Source of the DNA: Romboutsia maritimum
GTDB taxonomy: Bacteria; Bacillota; Clostridia; Peptostreptococcales; Peptostreptococcaceae
Assembly: GCF_002251085.2 (NCBI RefSeq)
Contig: NZ_NOJZ02000023.1
Location: forward strand, 1-39,765
Direction of reading: 5' to 3'
DNA: 39,765 nt
Shown here: positions 31,519 to 38,954 of the stretch, piece by piece
How the letters are laid out: the number at the start of each line of letters is the position of its first letter
How positions within the stretch are numbered: the first letter of the stretch is position 1
Made by a program: the position numbers and the translations under genes
The notes under the pieces: model-generated
The model's database searches: none
What the model saw: the letters and a program-made list of their open reading frames with translations, nothing else
Told to the model about the DNA's origin: nothing

Positions 31519-32358
31519 ATGAGCTATGGATTATTAAGCCCCAAAGTAGATTTTGTATTTAAAAAAATATTTGGAAATGAACAACACCCAAATATATTAA
31601 TATCATTCTTAAATGCAGTACTAAATCAAAAGGATGTTATAACATCAGTTAAGATATTAAATACAGACATAGACAAAGAGCATATAGATGATAAATATTC
31701 TAGGTTAGATATAAAAGCAACTACAAATAACAAAGAACATATAAATATAGAGATACAAGTTAAAAATGAATACAACATGGTAAAGAGATCTATGTATTAT
31801 TGGAGCAAGATGTATGAGAGTCAAATTATAGAAGGTGATGATTATGACAAGCTTGCAAGAACTGTTTGTATAAATATATTAGATTTTAAATGTTTAAAAA
31901 ATGATAGATTCCATAACTTCTATAGATTAAAAGAAGTTGAAACAAATGAAGAATTAACAGATATACAAGAGCTGCATTTTATAGAGCTTCCAAAGTATAA
32001 AGGAGTATCAGAGGATGAAGATATTTCTAATATGTTAGAAATATGGACTACATTTATAAAAAATCCAGAGAGTAAAGTAATTGAAAAACTAGAATTGTCT
32101 AAAGAAGAAATAAAAGATGCTAAGTATGAATTACTTAGAATAAGTTCTAGTTCAAAAGAAAGAGAATTATATGAGCGAAGAAAAGAATCTCTTTTAAATA
32201 AAGTTAGTGCTTTAAAAAATGCTGAGGAAAAAGGCCAGAGAAAAAAGGCAATGGAAATAGCAAGAAACTTATTAGATATATTAGATAATGAAACTATATC
32301 ATTAAAAACAGGCCTGAGTATAGAGGATATAAAAAAGCTAAGGAATGATATTAACTAA
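31519..32358 (+). CDS. Rpn-family recombination-promoting nuclease / putative transposase
   Basis: A 279-residue protein, complete. It starts MSYGLLSPKVDFVFKKIFGN, the universal N-terminus of this family. IDKEHIDDKYSRLDIKATT and HINIEIQVKNEYNM hold the nuclease core (D ... E-x-Q), followed by the KRSMYYWSKMYESQI helix. The C-terminus is a coiled helix with TGLSIEDIKKLRND. Rpn proteins are DNA endonucleases that raise RecA-independent recombination. I take ATG 31519, with GATAGGAGTGAT upstream; a GTG nine bases before lies in that site. It is bracketed by direct repeats and stands alone. Confidence 0.88.
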   Translation: MSYGLLSPKVDFVFKKIFGNEQHPNILISFLNAVLNQKDVITSVKILNTDIDKEHIDDKYSRLDIKATTNNKEHINIEIQVKNEYNMVKRSMYYWSKMYESQIIEGDDYDKLARTVCINILDFKCLKNDRFHNFYRLKEVETNEELTDIQELHFIELPKYKGVSEDEDISNMLEIWTTFIKNPESKVIEKLELSKEEIKDAKYELLRISSSSKERELYERRKESLLNKVSALKNAEEKGQRKKAMEIARNLLDILDNETISLKTGLSIEDIKKLRNDIN

Positions 32359-32375
32359 ATGTATGGTAAAGAAGT

Positions 32376-32408
32376 AAATAAGGAGGATTAATTATTCTCC
32401 TTATTTTG
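32376..32408 (+). terminator. Terminator of the intact Rpn gene
   Basis: AAATAAGGAG (32376-32385) pairs with CTCCTTATTT (32397-32406) around 11 bases. Short T-runs follow. Confidence 0.75.
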
Positions 32409-32442
32409 TTGTTTAAAAATGAATGGGATAGTTGATAATTTT

Positions 32443-32498
32443 ACATACTCGACAAACTTTAATAAATAAATTAAAATAAATTATATAAAAATCGAAAA
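32443..32498 (+). repeat. Direct repeat 2 flanking the intact Rpn gene
   Basis: It has the same sequence block as 31292-31347 (CTCGACAAACTTTAATAAAT and the following A/T tract). The pair encloses the Rpn gene with its upstream IS21-like fragment, a unit of 1,151 bases from repeat to repeat. Confidence 0.65.
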
Positions 32499-32567
32499 AA
32501 AACTAATAATATATACATTTAATGCATTGGAAATACCGAGATTAATGATATAAGTTTTTATAAAAAA

Positions 32568-32600
32568 GTCAAGTTTGAGCCGGCAAACTTGACTATTTTA
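32568..32600 (+). terminator. Hairpin with perfect 10-bp stem
   Basis: GTCAAGTTTG (32568-32577) pairs with CAAACTTGAC (32584-32593) across AGCCGG and is followed by TATTTTA. It precedes the 90-bp tandem repeats. Confidence 0.6.
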
Positions 32601-32623
32601 TAAAAAATTTCATTGTGAATTAA

Positions 32624-32835
32624 CTACAAAATTAAAAATATAAAAAATATTTCAAACATACTTAATTAATTTTATATTTTTATTAATCATAATTTTATGA
32701 AATAAAAATATTGCCACAAAATTAAAAATATATAAAATATTTTAAATACAATTAATTAATCTTATATTTTTACTAATCATAATTTTTGCAAAATAAAATT
32801 ATCACTACAAAATTATGAAAATATAAATATTTATT
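32624..32835 (+). repeat. 90-bp tandem repeat, two full units and a partial third
   Basis: Units begin at 32624, 32714 and 32804 with C-x-ACAAAATTA and are spaced exactly 90 bases. Each full unit holds an ATTAATT core, TTATATTTTTA and ACTAATCATAATTTT-like parts; the two are about 85 percent identical. The array is over 85 percent A+T by eye and ends 25 bases before the serine recombinase start. It may be a binding array for the recombinase, a partition-type site or a bent-DNA region. Confidence 0.75.
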
Positions 32836-32861
32836 ATTATTTTAAAAAATTGGAGGATGAA

Positions 32862-33617
32862 ATGAAAAAAAGAGCAGTAGGTTATTGTAGAATTTCTACT
32901 TTAATGCAAGTAGATAATACTTCATTAAAAGATCAAGAAGATAAAATAAAAATGTATTGTAAACTTCATGATATAGTAGTAGATAAAATTTTTATAGATA
33001 AAGCAAAGTCTGGTAAATCTACAGATAGACCAGAGTACTATGAAATGATTAATTTCGTTAAAGAGAATGATGTAGATATGATAGTTGTTTATAAAAATGA
33101 TAGAATACATAGAAGTTTATATAATTTATTAGCTATGATTTATGAACTACAAGAATATGAAGTAGCATTAGTAAGCGTTACAGAACTCTTTGACACCTCA
33201 AACCCACAAGGTATGCTATTTTTACAAATGCTTGGAAGTTTTTCAGAATTTGAGAGGGCTGTTATTAATGAAAGAACTAGAAATGGAAGAATAGCAAGGC
33301 TTAATGAAAATAAATTTGTTGGAGGTAAACCAGCATTGGGCTATAAAATTAATAAAAATGGTGAATTTATCGTGGACCTAAAAGAAGCAAAGATTGTAAA
33401 AGATATATTTAAATTAAGGTCAAAGGGTCTTTCATTAGCTAAGATAGGTAATAAGTATGGTTTTTCAAAGCAAAAGGTTGATTATATTTTGAAAAATAAA
33501 AATTATATTGGAATATTCGAGTATAATGGGAAAAAAGAAAAGAATGAAATAGAATTTAAAATAGATCCTATAGTATCAAAGTATATGTGGAATAAAGTTA
33601 ATAACTGCATTTTATAG
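32862..33617 (+). CDS. Serine recombinase, short form
   Basis: A 251-residue protein. The resolvase domain is at residues 1-150. The catalytic serine lies in GYCRISTLMQ, with AKSGKSTDRPEYYEM and VYKNDRIHRSLYNLL after it, and SFSEFERAVINERTRNGRIA completes the active site and E helix. A Recombinase DNA-binding domain follows (KFVGGKPALGYKINKNGE; LSLAKIGNKYGFSKQKVDYI then LKNKNYIG). It ends there, without the zinc ribbon and coiled coil of phage integrases, which have over 450 residues. ATG 32862 has GGAGGA upstream. Lying next to the 90-bp array, it may act on it. Confidence 0.9.
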   Translation: MKKRAVGYCRISTLMQVDNTSLKDQEDKIKMYCKLHDIVVDKIFIDKAKSGKSTDRPEYYEMINFVKENDVDMIVVYKNDRIHRSLYNLLAMIYELQEYEVALVSVTELFDTSNPQGMLFLQMLGSFSEFERAVINERTRNGRIARLNENKFVGGKPALGYKINKNGEFIVDLKEAKIVKDIFKLRSKGLSLAKIGNKYGFSKQKVDYILKNKNYIGIFEYNGKKEKNEIEFKIDPIVSKYMWNKVNNCIL

Positions 33618-33673
33618 ACTAGTAGATTTATCTACTTGGTATTCTCTAGATATTTTTAATTTATAGCATTAAA

Positions 33674-33710
33674 AAAAAGGGAGCTAAAAACCTTTTCCGC
33701 TCCCTTTCTT
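33674..33710 (+). terminator. Terminator between recombinase and RidA gene
   Basis: AAAGGGAGC (33676-33684) pairs with GCTCCCTTT (33699-33707). An A-tract precedes and T residues follow, so it could act in both directions for these convergent genes. Confidence 0.85.
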
Positions 33711-33794
33711 TATTATTAGCATATGCGATTTCGCATTCATAGTCGACATTAACAAGTAACTTTGATAGTTACTGTATTTACAAACAAATGCCTA

Positions 33795-35054
33795 TTATGC
33801 TATTGGAGGTGTACCTTCCGCATTTGCTACAATTGCATCTATTTGGATTAAAGCATCTTTAGGTAAAGCTGATACTCCAACTGTTCTTCTTGCAGGAACA
33901 CCACCTGGGAAGAATGTTGCGTAAACTTCGTCTACAGCATCAATATCTTCTATATTTTTAAGGAAAATATTTACCTTAACTACATCTTCCATAACGTGGT
34001 CAACACTTTCTATAATTGCCTTGATATTTTCTAAACACTGTCCAGCTTGCTCTTTTACACCACCAGCTACCATTTCACCAGTTTTTGGGTCTAAAGGTAA
34101 TTGAGCTGAAAGATTATTGTAATGAGAAAAAGCTACAGTTTGTGTAGATAGCGGACATATTGGCGCATTTTTAGTATTGTTTGCTTCTATTATAAGTCCA
34201 TGTCTGTCTTCAACAGCTTGTGGAGGTGTACCATCTCCGTGTGACACAACTGCTTCAATTTGTACTAAAGCACCCATAGGTAAAGCTGAAGCTGCAACTA
34301 TTGTACGTGCAGGAACATATGCTACTGCTCTAGCTATAGCTGAGTCTGGGAAGAATGTTTTATAAACTTCGTTTACTGCTTCAATATCTGACATATCTTT
34401 AAGGAAAATGTTTACCTTAACGATATCATCAAAAGGAACGTCGATACTTTCTAAAATTGCCTTGATATTCTTTAAGCACTGTCCAGTCTGCTCTTTTACA
34501 TCACCATCTATTACTCTACCAGTTTTTGGATCTATAGGTAATTGAGCTGAAATATTATTGTAATGAGAAAAAGCTACAGTTTGTGTAGATAAAGTACATG
34601 TTGGCGCATTTGCAGTGTTATTTGTAAGCTTTATAAGGTCTCCTGCTTGTGGTGCGTTTGGTATTGTACCTTCACCATTTGAAACAAGTGCTTCAACTTG
34701 CACTAAAGCATCCATAGGTAAAGCTGCAACTGCAACTACTGTTTTTGAAGGAACATAAGTTGGGAAGAATGTTTTATAAACTTCTTCTACAGCGTCAACA
34801 TCTTTGATATTCTTAACGAATACAGTGATTCTAACAATATCGCTCATAACATGGTCGATACTTTCTACAATTGCCTTAATATTTTTAAAGCATTGTTCAG
34901 CTTGCTCTTTTATACCACCAGCTACCATTTTACCTGATTTTGGATCTATAGGTAATTGAGCTGAAAGATTATTGTAATGAGAAAAAGCTACAGTTTGTGA
35001 ATATAGAGAACTTTTTGGTGCATTTTCTGTATTTCTTGCTACTACTGTGTTCAT
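33795..35054 (-). CDS. Triple-domain RidA (YjgF/UK114) protein
   Basis: A 419-residue protein made of three RidA domains in tandem, with TVAFSHYNN at residues 21, 159 and 306. RidA enzymes hydrolyse reactive imines and enamines from amino-acid metabolism and normally form trimers of 125-residue chains. Here one chain carries all three. The catalytic Arg is present in domains 2 (VPAR, R250) and 3 (VPAR, R389) but is Lys104 in domain 1 (VPSK). Domain 2 has an insertion, PDSAIARAVAYVPAR. ATG 35054 has AAGGAGAATACAATC before it; the frame stays open 21 codons upstream. Base composition is less AT-rich than the neighbours. Confidence 0.93.
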   Translation of the reverse strand: MNTVVARNTENAPKSSLYSQTVAFSHYNNLSAQLPIDPKSGKMVAGGIKEQAEQCFKNIKAIVESIDHVMSDIVRITVFVKNIKDVDAVEEVYKTFFPTYVPSKTVVAVAALPMDALVQVEALVSNGEGTIPNAPQAGDLIKLTNNTANAPTCTLSTQTVAFSHYNNISAQLPIDPKTGRVIDGDVKEQTGQCLKNIKAILESIDVPFDDIVKVNIFLKDMSDIEAVNEVYKTFFPDSAIARAVAYVPARTIVAASALPMGALVQIEAVVSHGDGTPPQAVEDRHGLIIEANNTKNAPICPLSTQTVAFSHYNNLSAQLPLDPKTGEMVAGGVKEQAGQCLENIKAIIESVDHVMEDVVKVNIFLKNIEDIDAVDEVYATFFPGGVPARRTVGVSALPKDALIQIDAIVANAEGTPPIA

Positions 35055-35117
35055 GATTGTATTCTCCTTATTGTAATGTTTATTGTAATATTTATTGATA
35101 GAATCATTAAAATTCAT

Positions 35118-35517
35118 CTAACTTGTAAATAATATACCTTGGACTAGCTCTAATGTCAATAGGTATTATTTTTATTATTTTAAAGTCCCACCACCTAAGA
35201 GGTAAATGTTTTCTTGGTCAATACTACTACTGACGATAATCTTTTAATTTGACTTTCTATGCTAATTTTTTATATTTGCTTGGTTTTTGCTTAAGTTTTG
35301 GGTTTTCTCATACCTCGGCAAATATGCACTTACATACTTTGATGATTAATCAATAAGTAAGCCTTAAACTTATTTTATCCCAAATATAATTTTAGTATGA
35401 CTGTAAGTATTTTCAAGTTTTTAGAGTTTATAATTTTTACCTACAAACGCTACTTTTATGTAGTCTTTGATTAGCATATAAATATGATTTATTATTTGAC
35501 ACCCAAGTATCAAAATA
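35118..35517. other. Gene-free interval upstream of the RidA gene
   Basis: No coding frame or strong stem is convincing. The first 60 bases should hold the RidA promoter (minus strand). The remainder is plain AT-rich sequence leading into the IS4 relic. Confidence 0.4.
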
Positions 35518-35703
35518 GGCTATCTTTCATCAATAAAAATACAACTACCATATGAGATTTTGTCAAGTTCATTTTTTATGAGAGTAGATATATTTTCTGG
35601 AATAAAATCAAGGAAAAAATATAAGAAAACAGCTATTGATATCTTAAATTTTTTTCAGTTTAATATTCAGATTAATTCAAATTGGTCAAAATTCAGAACT
35701 TAA
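35518..35703 (+). pseudogene. Second fragment of the IS4-family transposase
   Basis: The frame reads GYLSSIKIQLPYEILSSSF then MRVDIFSGIKSRKKYKK. It aligns with SPSSIKIQLQYELLTGSF and MRVDIFSGTKNDAEYLK of the relic at 4591. It has one inserted codon and many changes, and stops at TAA 35701. It is older or less constrained than the first copy. No start or ribosome site. Confidence 0.65.
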
Positions 35704-35723
35704 TTTTCTAAGTTCTTTTTAGT
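35695..35723 (+). terminator. Small hairpin terminator after the IS4 relic
   Basis: AGAACTTA and TAAGTTCT pair around six bases and are followed by TTTTTAG. Confidence 0.55.
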
Positions 35724-35748
35724 GTACTTAAAAGTATGAATATTGGGT

Positions 35749-35764
35749 AAGTAGTCGTTAAATT
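35749..35764 (+). repeat. 16-bp sequence shared with the 3' end of the DUF3784 gene
   Basis: AAGTAGTCGTTAAATT occurs here and at 5305-5320, in both cases downstream of an IS4 transposase fragment and on the same strand. It may be the remains of the element's end. Confidence 0.4.
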
Positions 35765-35788
35765 TCACTTATTATTTGAGATAAAATT

Positions 35789-35831
35789 AATGCCATTAGA
35801 GTCCAAATAAATGGATTCTAATGGCATTTTT
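35789..35831 (-). terminator. Terminator of the yjdF gene
   Basis: AATGCCATTAGAGTCCA and its complement at 35812-35828 form a 17-bp stem with a single mismatch around six bases. A/T tracts on both sides allow it to act on the minus strand for yjdF. Confidence 0.75.
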
Positions 35832-35873
35832 ACTAGATATCTTTAAATGTGTTTTTTTCGAATAGTTTTTTTA

Positions 35874-36293
35874 TTAATGGCCTTTATGTTTTTCTTTTTT
35901 CTTCATTTGTTTTAATTCGTACATTCTATCACGTTCTGCTTCTTTTCTTTCTTTTCTTTTCTTAATTCGTTCAACTTTGGCTGCTTCGTGTTGAATTTTC
36001 ATAGCATTTTGAGCTTTTGTTCCTATACCTTTTTCATTTTGTTGTTTTTTTACTTCTCTTTGTAATCTCTTGTAATTGACTTTCTTTTGAGTCGATAATA
36101 TTTGAGATTCAGCTTTTTTAAATGAAATCTCATTATAATTCTTTAATATAAATTCATATAATTGAACTTCTGTAGGTTCTGATCCTAAAACTATTTTTGC
36201 AACATTGTATTCTTTTTCATATTCATCTTCAAAAATACCAATCCAAAATGGATTTTGAAATAATACTGTTAATTTGCAACTACTTTGTTTCAT
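35874..36293 (-). CDS. yjdF: YjdF-family (DUF2992) protein
   Basis: A 139-residue protein. LTVLFQNPFWIGIFEDEYEK and then KIVLGSEPTEVQLYEFILKN are the DUF2992 hallmarks. The C-terminal half is a very basic helix (QREVKKQQNEKGIGTKAQNA; VERIKKRKERKEAERDR). The biochemical role of YjdF is unknown. The gene is typically preceded by the yjdF riboswitch, which answers to azaaromatic compounds, and here too the leader has that structure. The start has ACAGGAGGAATT upstream. It is a single gene with its own terminator. Confidence 0.88.
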   Translation of the reverse strand: MKQSSCKLTVLFQNPFWIGIFEDEYEKEYNVAKIVLGSEPTEVQLYEFILKNYNEISFKKAESQILSTQKKVNYKRLQREVKKQQNEKGIGTKAQNAMKIQHEAAKVERIKKRKERKEAERDRMYELKQMKKKEKHKGH

Positions 36294-36299
36294 AAATAA

Positions 36300-36408
36300 T
36301 TCCTCCTGTAATTTTATTACAAAAGAATGGACAACCCAGGAGGGCAGGTTACTGCTATTTTATAAATAGGTTCGGACTACCAACCGAAACTGTGTTTTTA
36401 TCTTTCGA
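36300..36408 (-). ncRNA. yjdF riboswitch (azaaromatic-responsive leader)
   Basis: On the minus strand the leader reads CACAGTTTCGGTTGGTAGTC then CGAACC, a short hairpin (CTATTTATAAAATAG), GCAGTAACCTGCCCTCC, and GGGTTGTCC just before the ribosome site. GGTTCGGACTACCAACCGAAAC is self-complementary over its outer part, and GCAG...CTGC pairs. The order fits the yjdF RNA motif, and the gene downstream is a YjdF protein. The purine-rich ACAGGAGG lies at the end, so control would be at translation initiation. I cannot score it against the covariance model here. Confidence 0.72.
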
Positions 36409-36412
36409 ATCT

Positions 36413-36421
36413 ATTATATCA
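36413..36421 (-). promoter_or_regulatory. Extended -10 promoter of yjdF
   Basis: TGATATAAT on the minus strand, placed so that transcription would begin just before the riboswitch. Confidence 0.55.
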
Positions 36422-36531
36422 TTTTTTTATATTTATTGTACCGAAGATATTTAAAGCGTTTTAGAATAAAACTTATTTAAATCTATTTGGTATGATTAAA
36501 ATCAAAACATATGAAGAAAAAATGAACAATA

Positions 36532-36540
36532 TGGTATAAT
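36532..36540 (+). promoter_or_regulatory. Extended -10 promoter of the 36591 permease
   Basis: TGGTATAAT 50 bases before the start codon. No good -35. Confidence 0.5.
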
Positions 36541-36590
36541 TTGGATAATACATATCCAGGGAAACGATAAATAAAAAAGAGGTGTAGACT

Positions 36591-38198
36591 ATGAAAAATT
36601 TTATTTCACTAAAGATACTTGATAAATTTAGGTTTTTATATGAAAAATTAGGTGTAGATTATGATGATATGAGGTTAATATTAAGTATAAAGCTAACTAT
36701 AGATTCCAGAAAAACATATAACTTATTAAATAATCAACAAATTCAAAAATCTTCAAATCAATATAAAATAATGCAAATAATATATGCAGTTATTGGTTTC
36801 TTTATGATGATTATTATATTAATGAATAAAAATACTTTTGTCTCAATGGCTATATACTTTTCAATGTTTATATTTCTTATGCTTACAACATTTATTTCAG
36901 ATTTTTCATCTGTAATATTAGATGTTAAAGATAACGAGATTTTAGCTACTAGGGGTATAAGTCTAAAAACATTGAATGCATCTAAAATAAGCCATATTAT
37001 GATATATATGATAAATATAAGCATAATATTAAGCGGATTTTCATTAATTGCATCAACAAAGTATGGAGTAGTATTTTTATTAGTATTCTTAATAGAAATA
37101 ATACTTATAGATATTTTTATGATAATTATATCTGGACTAGCCTATCTAATAGTATTAAAAATATTTGATGGAGAAAAGCTTAAAGATGCAATTAGTATTA
37201 TACAAATAGGGGTTACAATATTATTTAGTTTAGCTTATATAGTCGTAACGAATCTATCTAAAAGTATAAATGTATTTGAAAATATCAATTTAGATGTAAT
37301 AAGTTATCTTTTACCACCTTTTTGGTTTGCAGCTCCACTTGAAATAATAGCAACAGGAAATAAAAATGAAGTATTATTGATACTTTCTTTATTAGCTTTA
37401 GTTGTACCTGTAATATCAGTTTTAATATATATAAAACTTACACCAGTATTTGAAAAAAAACTTCAAAAACTTAATAATGAGAGTTTAAGTAAAACTAAAA
37501 GAAAGTATAATCTAACAATGAAATTGAGTAAGATTATATGTAAAGATAAAGAAGAAAGAATATTTTTTAATTTTGTTTCTAAAATAATTAGAAATGATAG
37601 AAATTTTAAATTAAGAGTATATCCACTTATTGGAGTTAAATATAATATATTTCCTCTTTTTTTCAGTTTAGATAGACATCCAAACAATATAAATTCATAT
37701 ATATTTCTATTTTTATATATTTGTTTAATGATGATTCCCACAATAATAATAGCATTAAAGTATTCTGAAAATTACAACGCATCATATATATATAAAACAA
37801 TACATATAAAAAATAAAATGGCTGTACATAAGGCAGCTATTAAAGCTTGCTTAGCTAATATAATAATACCTATTTATTTAATTCAAAGTATAATTTTTAT
37901 GTGTTTTTTCAAAGTAAACATAATACAACATCTAGTAGTTATATTTTTAGTTTCAATACTTATAACTATAATTACATTTAAAATGCTTAAAAAAGATATG
38001 CCATTTTCTCTTCAAATTAATTTACTTAAGAAAAATGAGGGAATAGTAGAAAATTATTTAATTTTTGTTTTAATAATTATTATGGCAGGTATTCACTTTC
38101 TTATTTCACTTATTAGTCCCTTAGCAGTTAATATCTATATAATAGTTATTTTAATAATAAATATAGCTTTGTTTAAATCATCTTTTAAAATGAACTAA
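36591..38198 (+). CDS. Large membrane protein, ABC-exporter permease-like, orphan
   Basis: A 535-residue protein with about twelve helices in two bundles (residues 60-270 and 350-533), separated by a charged cytoplasmic loop (KLTPVFEKKLQKLNNESLSK, KLSKIICKDKEERIFF). This resembles the putative ABC exporter family (ABC_tran_2-like) in which a large permease works with a separate ATPase. No ATPase gene lies beside it. The start has AAAAGAGGTGTAGACT before the ATG. It is followed by the small secreted and membrane ORFs at 38343-38895, which might be its cargo or partners. The function is unproven. Confidence 0.65.
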   Translation: MKNFISLKILDKFRFLYEKLGVDYDDMRLILSIKLTIDSRKTYNLLNNQQIQKSSNQYKIMQIIYAVIGFFMMIIILMNKNTFVSMAIYFSMFIFLMLTTFISDFSSVILDVKDNEILATRGISLKTLNASKISHIMIYMINISIILSGFSLIASTKYGVVFLLVFLIEIILIDIFMIIISGLAYLIVLKIFDGEKLKDAISIIQIGVTILFSLAYIVVTNLSKSINVFENINLDVISYLLPPFWFAAPLEIIATGNKNEVLLILSLLALVVPVISVLIYIKLTPVFEKKLQKLNNESLSKTKRKYNLTMKLSKIICKDKEERIFFNFVSKIIRNDRNFKLRVYPLIGVKYNIFPLFFSLDRHPNNINSYIFLFLYICLMMIPTIIIALKYSENYNASYIYKTIHIKNKMAVHKAAIKACLANIIIPIYLIQSIIFMCFFKVNIIQHLVVIFLVSILITIITFKMLKKDMPFSLQINLLKKNEGIVENYLIFVLIIIMAGIHFLISLISPLAVNIYIIVILIINIALFKSSFKMN

Positions 38199-38272
38199 TG
38201 TAAATTAGTATAGTTCCTTAAATACATTACATCAGTCAATCTGAATTTTCGACAAAATTTTTAGATAGTTAT

Positions 38273-38281
38273 TGATATAAT
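38273..38281 (+). promoter_or_regulatory. Extended -10 promoter of the 38343 gene
   Basis: TGATATAAT about 60 bases before the ATG. Confidence 0.45.
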
Positions 38282-38342
38282 AAGAAAAAGATAGTAATAA
38301 ACTGTTCAATATGTAACTGTATAGTTGAGGGAGAAACATATT

Positions 38343-38672
38343 ATGAAGATAAAAGATAGTAAAGCAATAACATTATCATTGATAGGAGTTAGTATGGCAA
38401 CGCCTATATTTAATACTGTTAATGCTATAAATCCAACACCAGTAAGACTTGTAATTAAAGAAAATGCAATAGTTATGCAAGATGAAATAATAAAAGGTAC
38501 CGAAAATAATGATCACAATAGAGTGCGTAGATCGTCTTCTATAATAAGTATGACGCATTTATACTCTAAATTAAAATATTCTATTAATATGAAAAGCTGG
38601 ACTTTAACAAATAGTATATGGAGTTTTATGCAATATAAGAATGATATGGAGAGATACTTTGCTATATTATAA
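38343..38672 (+). CDS. Small secreted protein, possibly frameshifted into the next ORF
   Basis: A 109-residue frame with a signal peptide (residues 1-29, cleavage likely at VNA-IN), then NPTPVRLVIKENAIVMQDEI and a dibasic RVRRSSS. The ATG follows TTGAGGGAGAAACAT. The frame stops just where the +1 frame takes up a long hydrophobic run (38641-38895). Joined, the two would make a protein of about 185 residues with a signal peptide, a middle domain and two helices at the end. Either it is a frameshift pseudogene, or two overlapping genes. No family recognised. Confidence 0.5.
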   Translation: MKIKDSKAITLSLIGVSMATPIFNTVNAINPTPVRLVIKENAIVMQDEIIKGTENNDHNRVRRSSSIISMTHLYSKLKYSINMKSWTLTNSIWSFMQYKNDMERYFAIL

Positions 38673-38895
38673 TTTATTATATGCTTTATATGGCATTATA
38701 ATATTTATACTTAGAAATCCTATTTTAAAACTTGTAAAAAAGCCTAAAGAAAATGATAGAAAAATCATTAATTCTCTTAGTGCCGGTTATATATTAATAG
38801 GACTAATTACAAGCATAATTTATATTGATGGAATGTATGTATTAATTGTTGTATTAGGTTTTCCATGGCTTTTAATTGAATATTATAAATCGTAG
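38641..38895 (+). CDS. Two-helix membrane protein or 3' part of a frameshifted gene
   Basis: An 84-residue frame with helices near residues 8-25 and 48-80 and a basic loop between (LKLVKKPKENDRK). No ribosome site precedes its ATG, which lies inside the end of the 38343 gene. I favour a frameshift in a single original gene. The product would sit in the membrane. It ends directly at a terminator. Confidence 0.4.
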   Translation: MIWRDTLLYYNLLYALYGIIIFILRNPILKLVKKPKENDRKIINSLSAGYILIGLITSIIYIDGMYVLIVVLGFPWLLIEYYKS

Positions 38896-38925
38896 GCATC
38901 TTATTTATTAAGATGTCTTTTTTGA
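38893..38925 (+). terminator. Terminator after the 38641 ORF
   Basis: GCATCTT pairs with AAGATGT around seven bases, and six T residues follow. It overlaps the stop codon. Confidence 0.8.
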
Positions 38926-38954
38926 ATATAAGCTTTAAACTTGTTTTTTAGTAA

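Noticed and set aside
32624..32835. Possible CRISPR array from regular spacing.
   Set aside because: The whole 90-bp unit is repeated with no unique spacers, only two and a third units, and no cas genes.
34177..34365. Plus-strand frame inside the RidA gene.
   Set aside because: It is a shadow of the strongly supported triple RidA frame on the minus strand.
36358..36392. The GTTCGGACTACC segment looked at first like an IStron or group I intron end.
   Set aside because: It lies in the leader of a DUF2992 gene and fits the yjdF riboswitch; no tnpA/tnpB genes are near.
38343..38895. Circular or class II bacteriocin gene.
   Set aside because: No known leader type or double-glycine site is present, and the apparent frameshift makes a working product doubtful.
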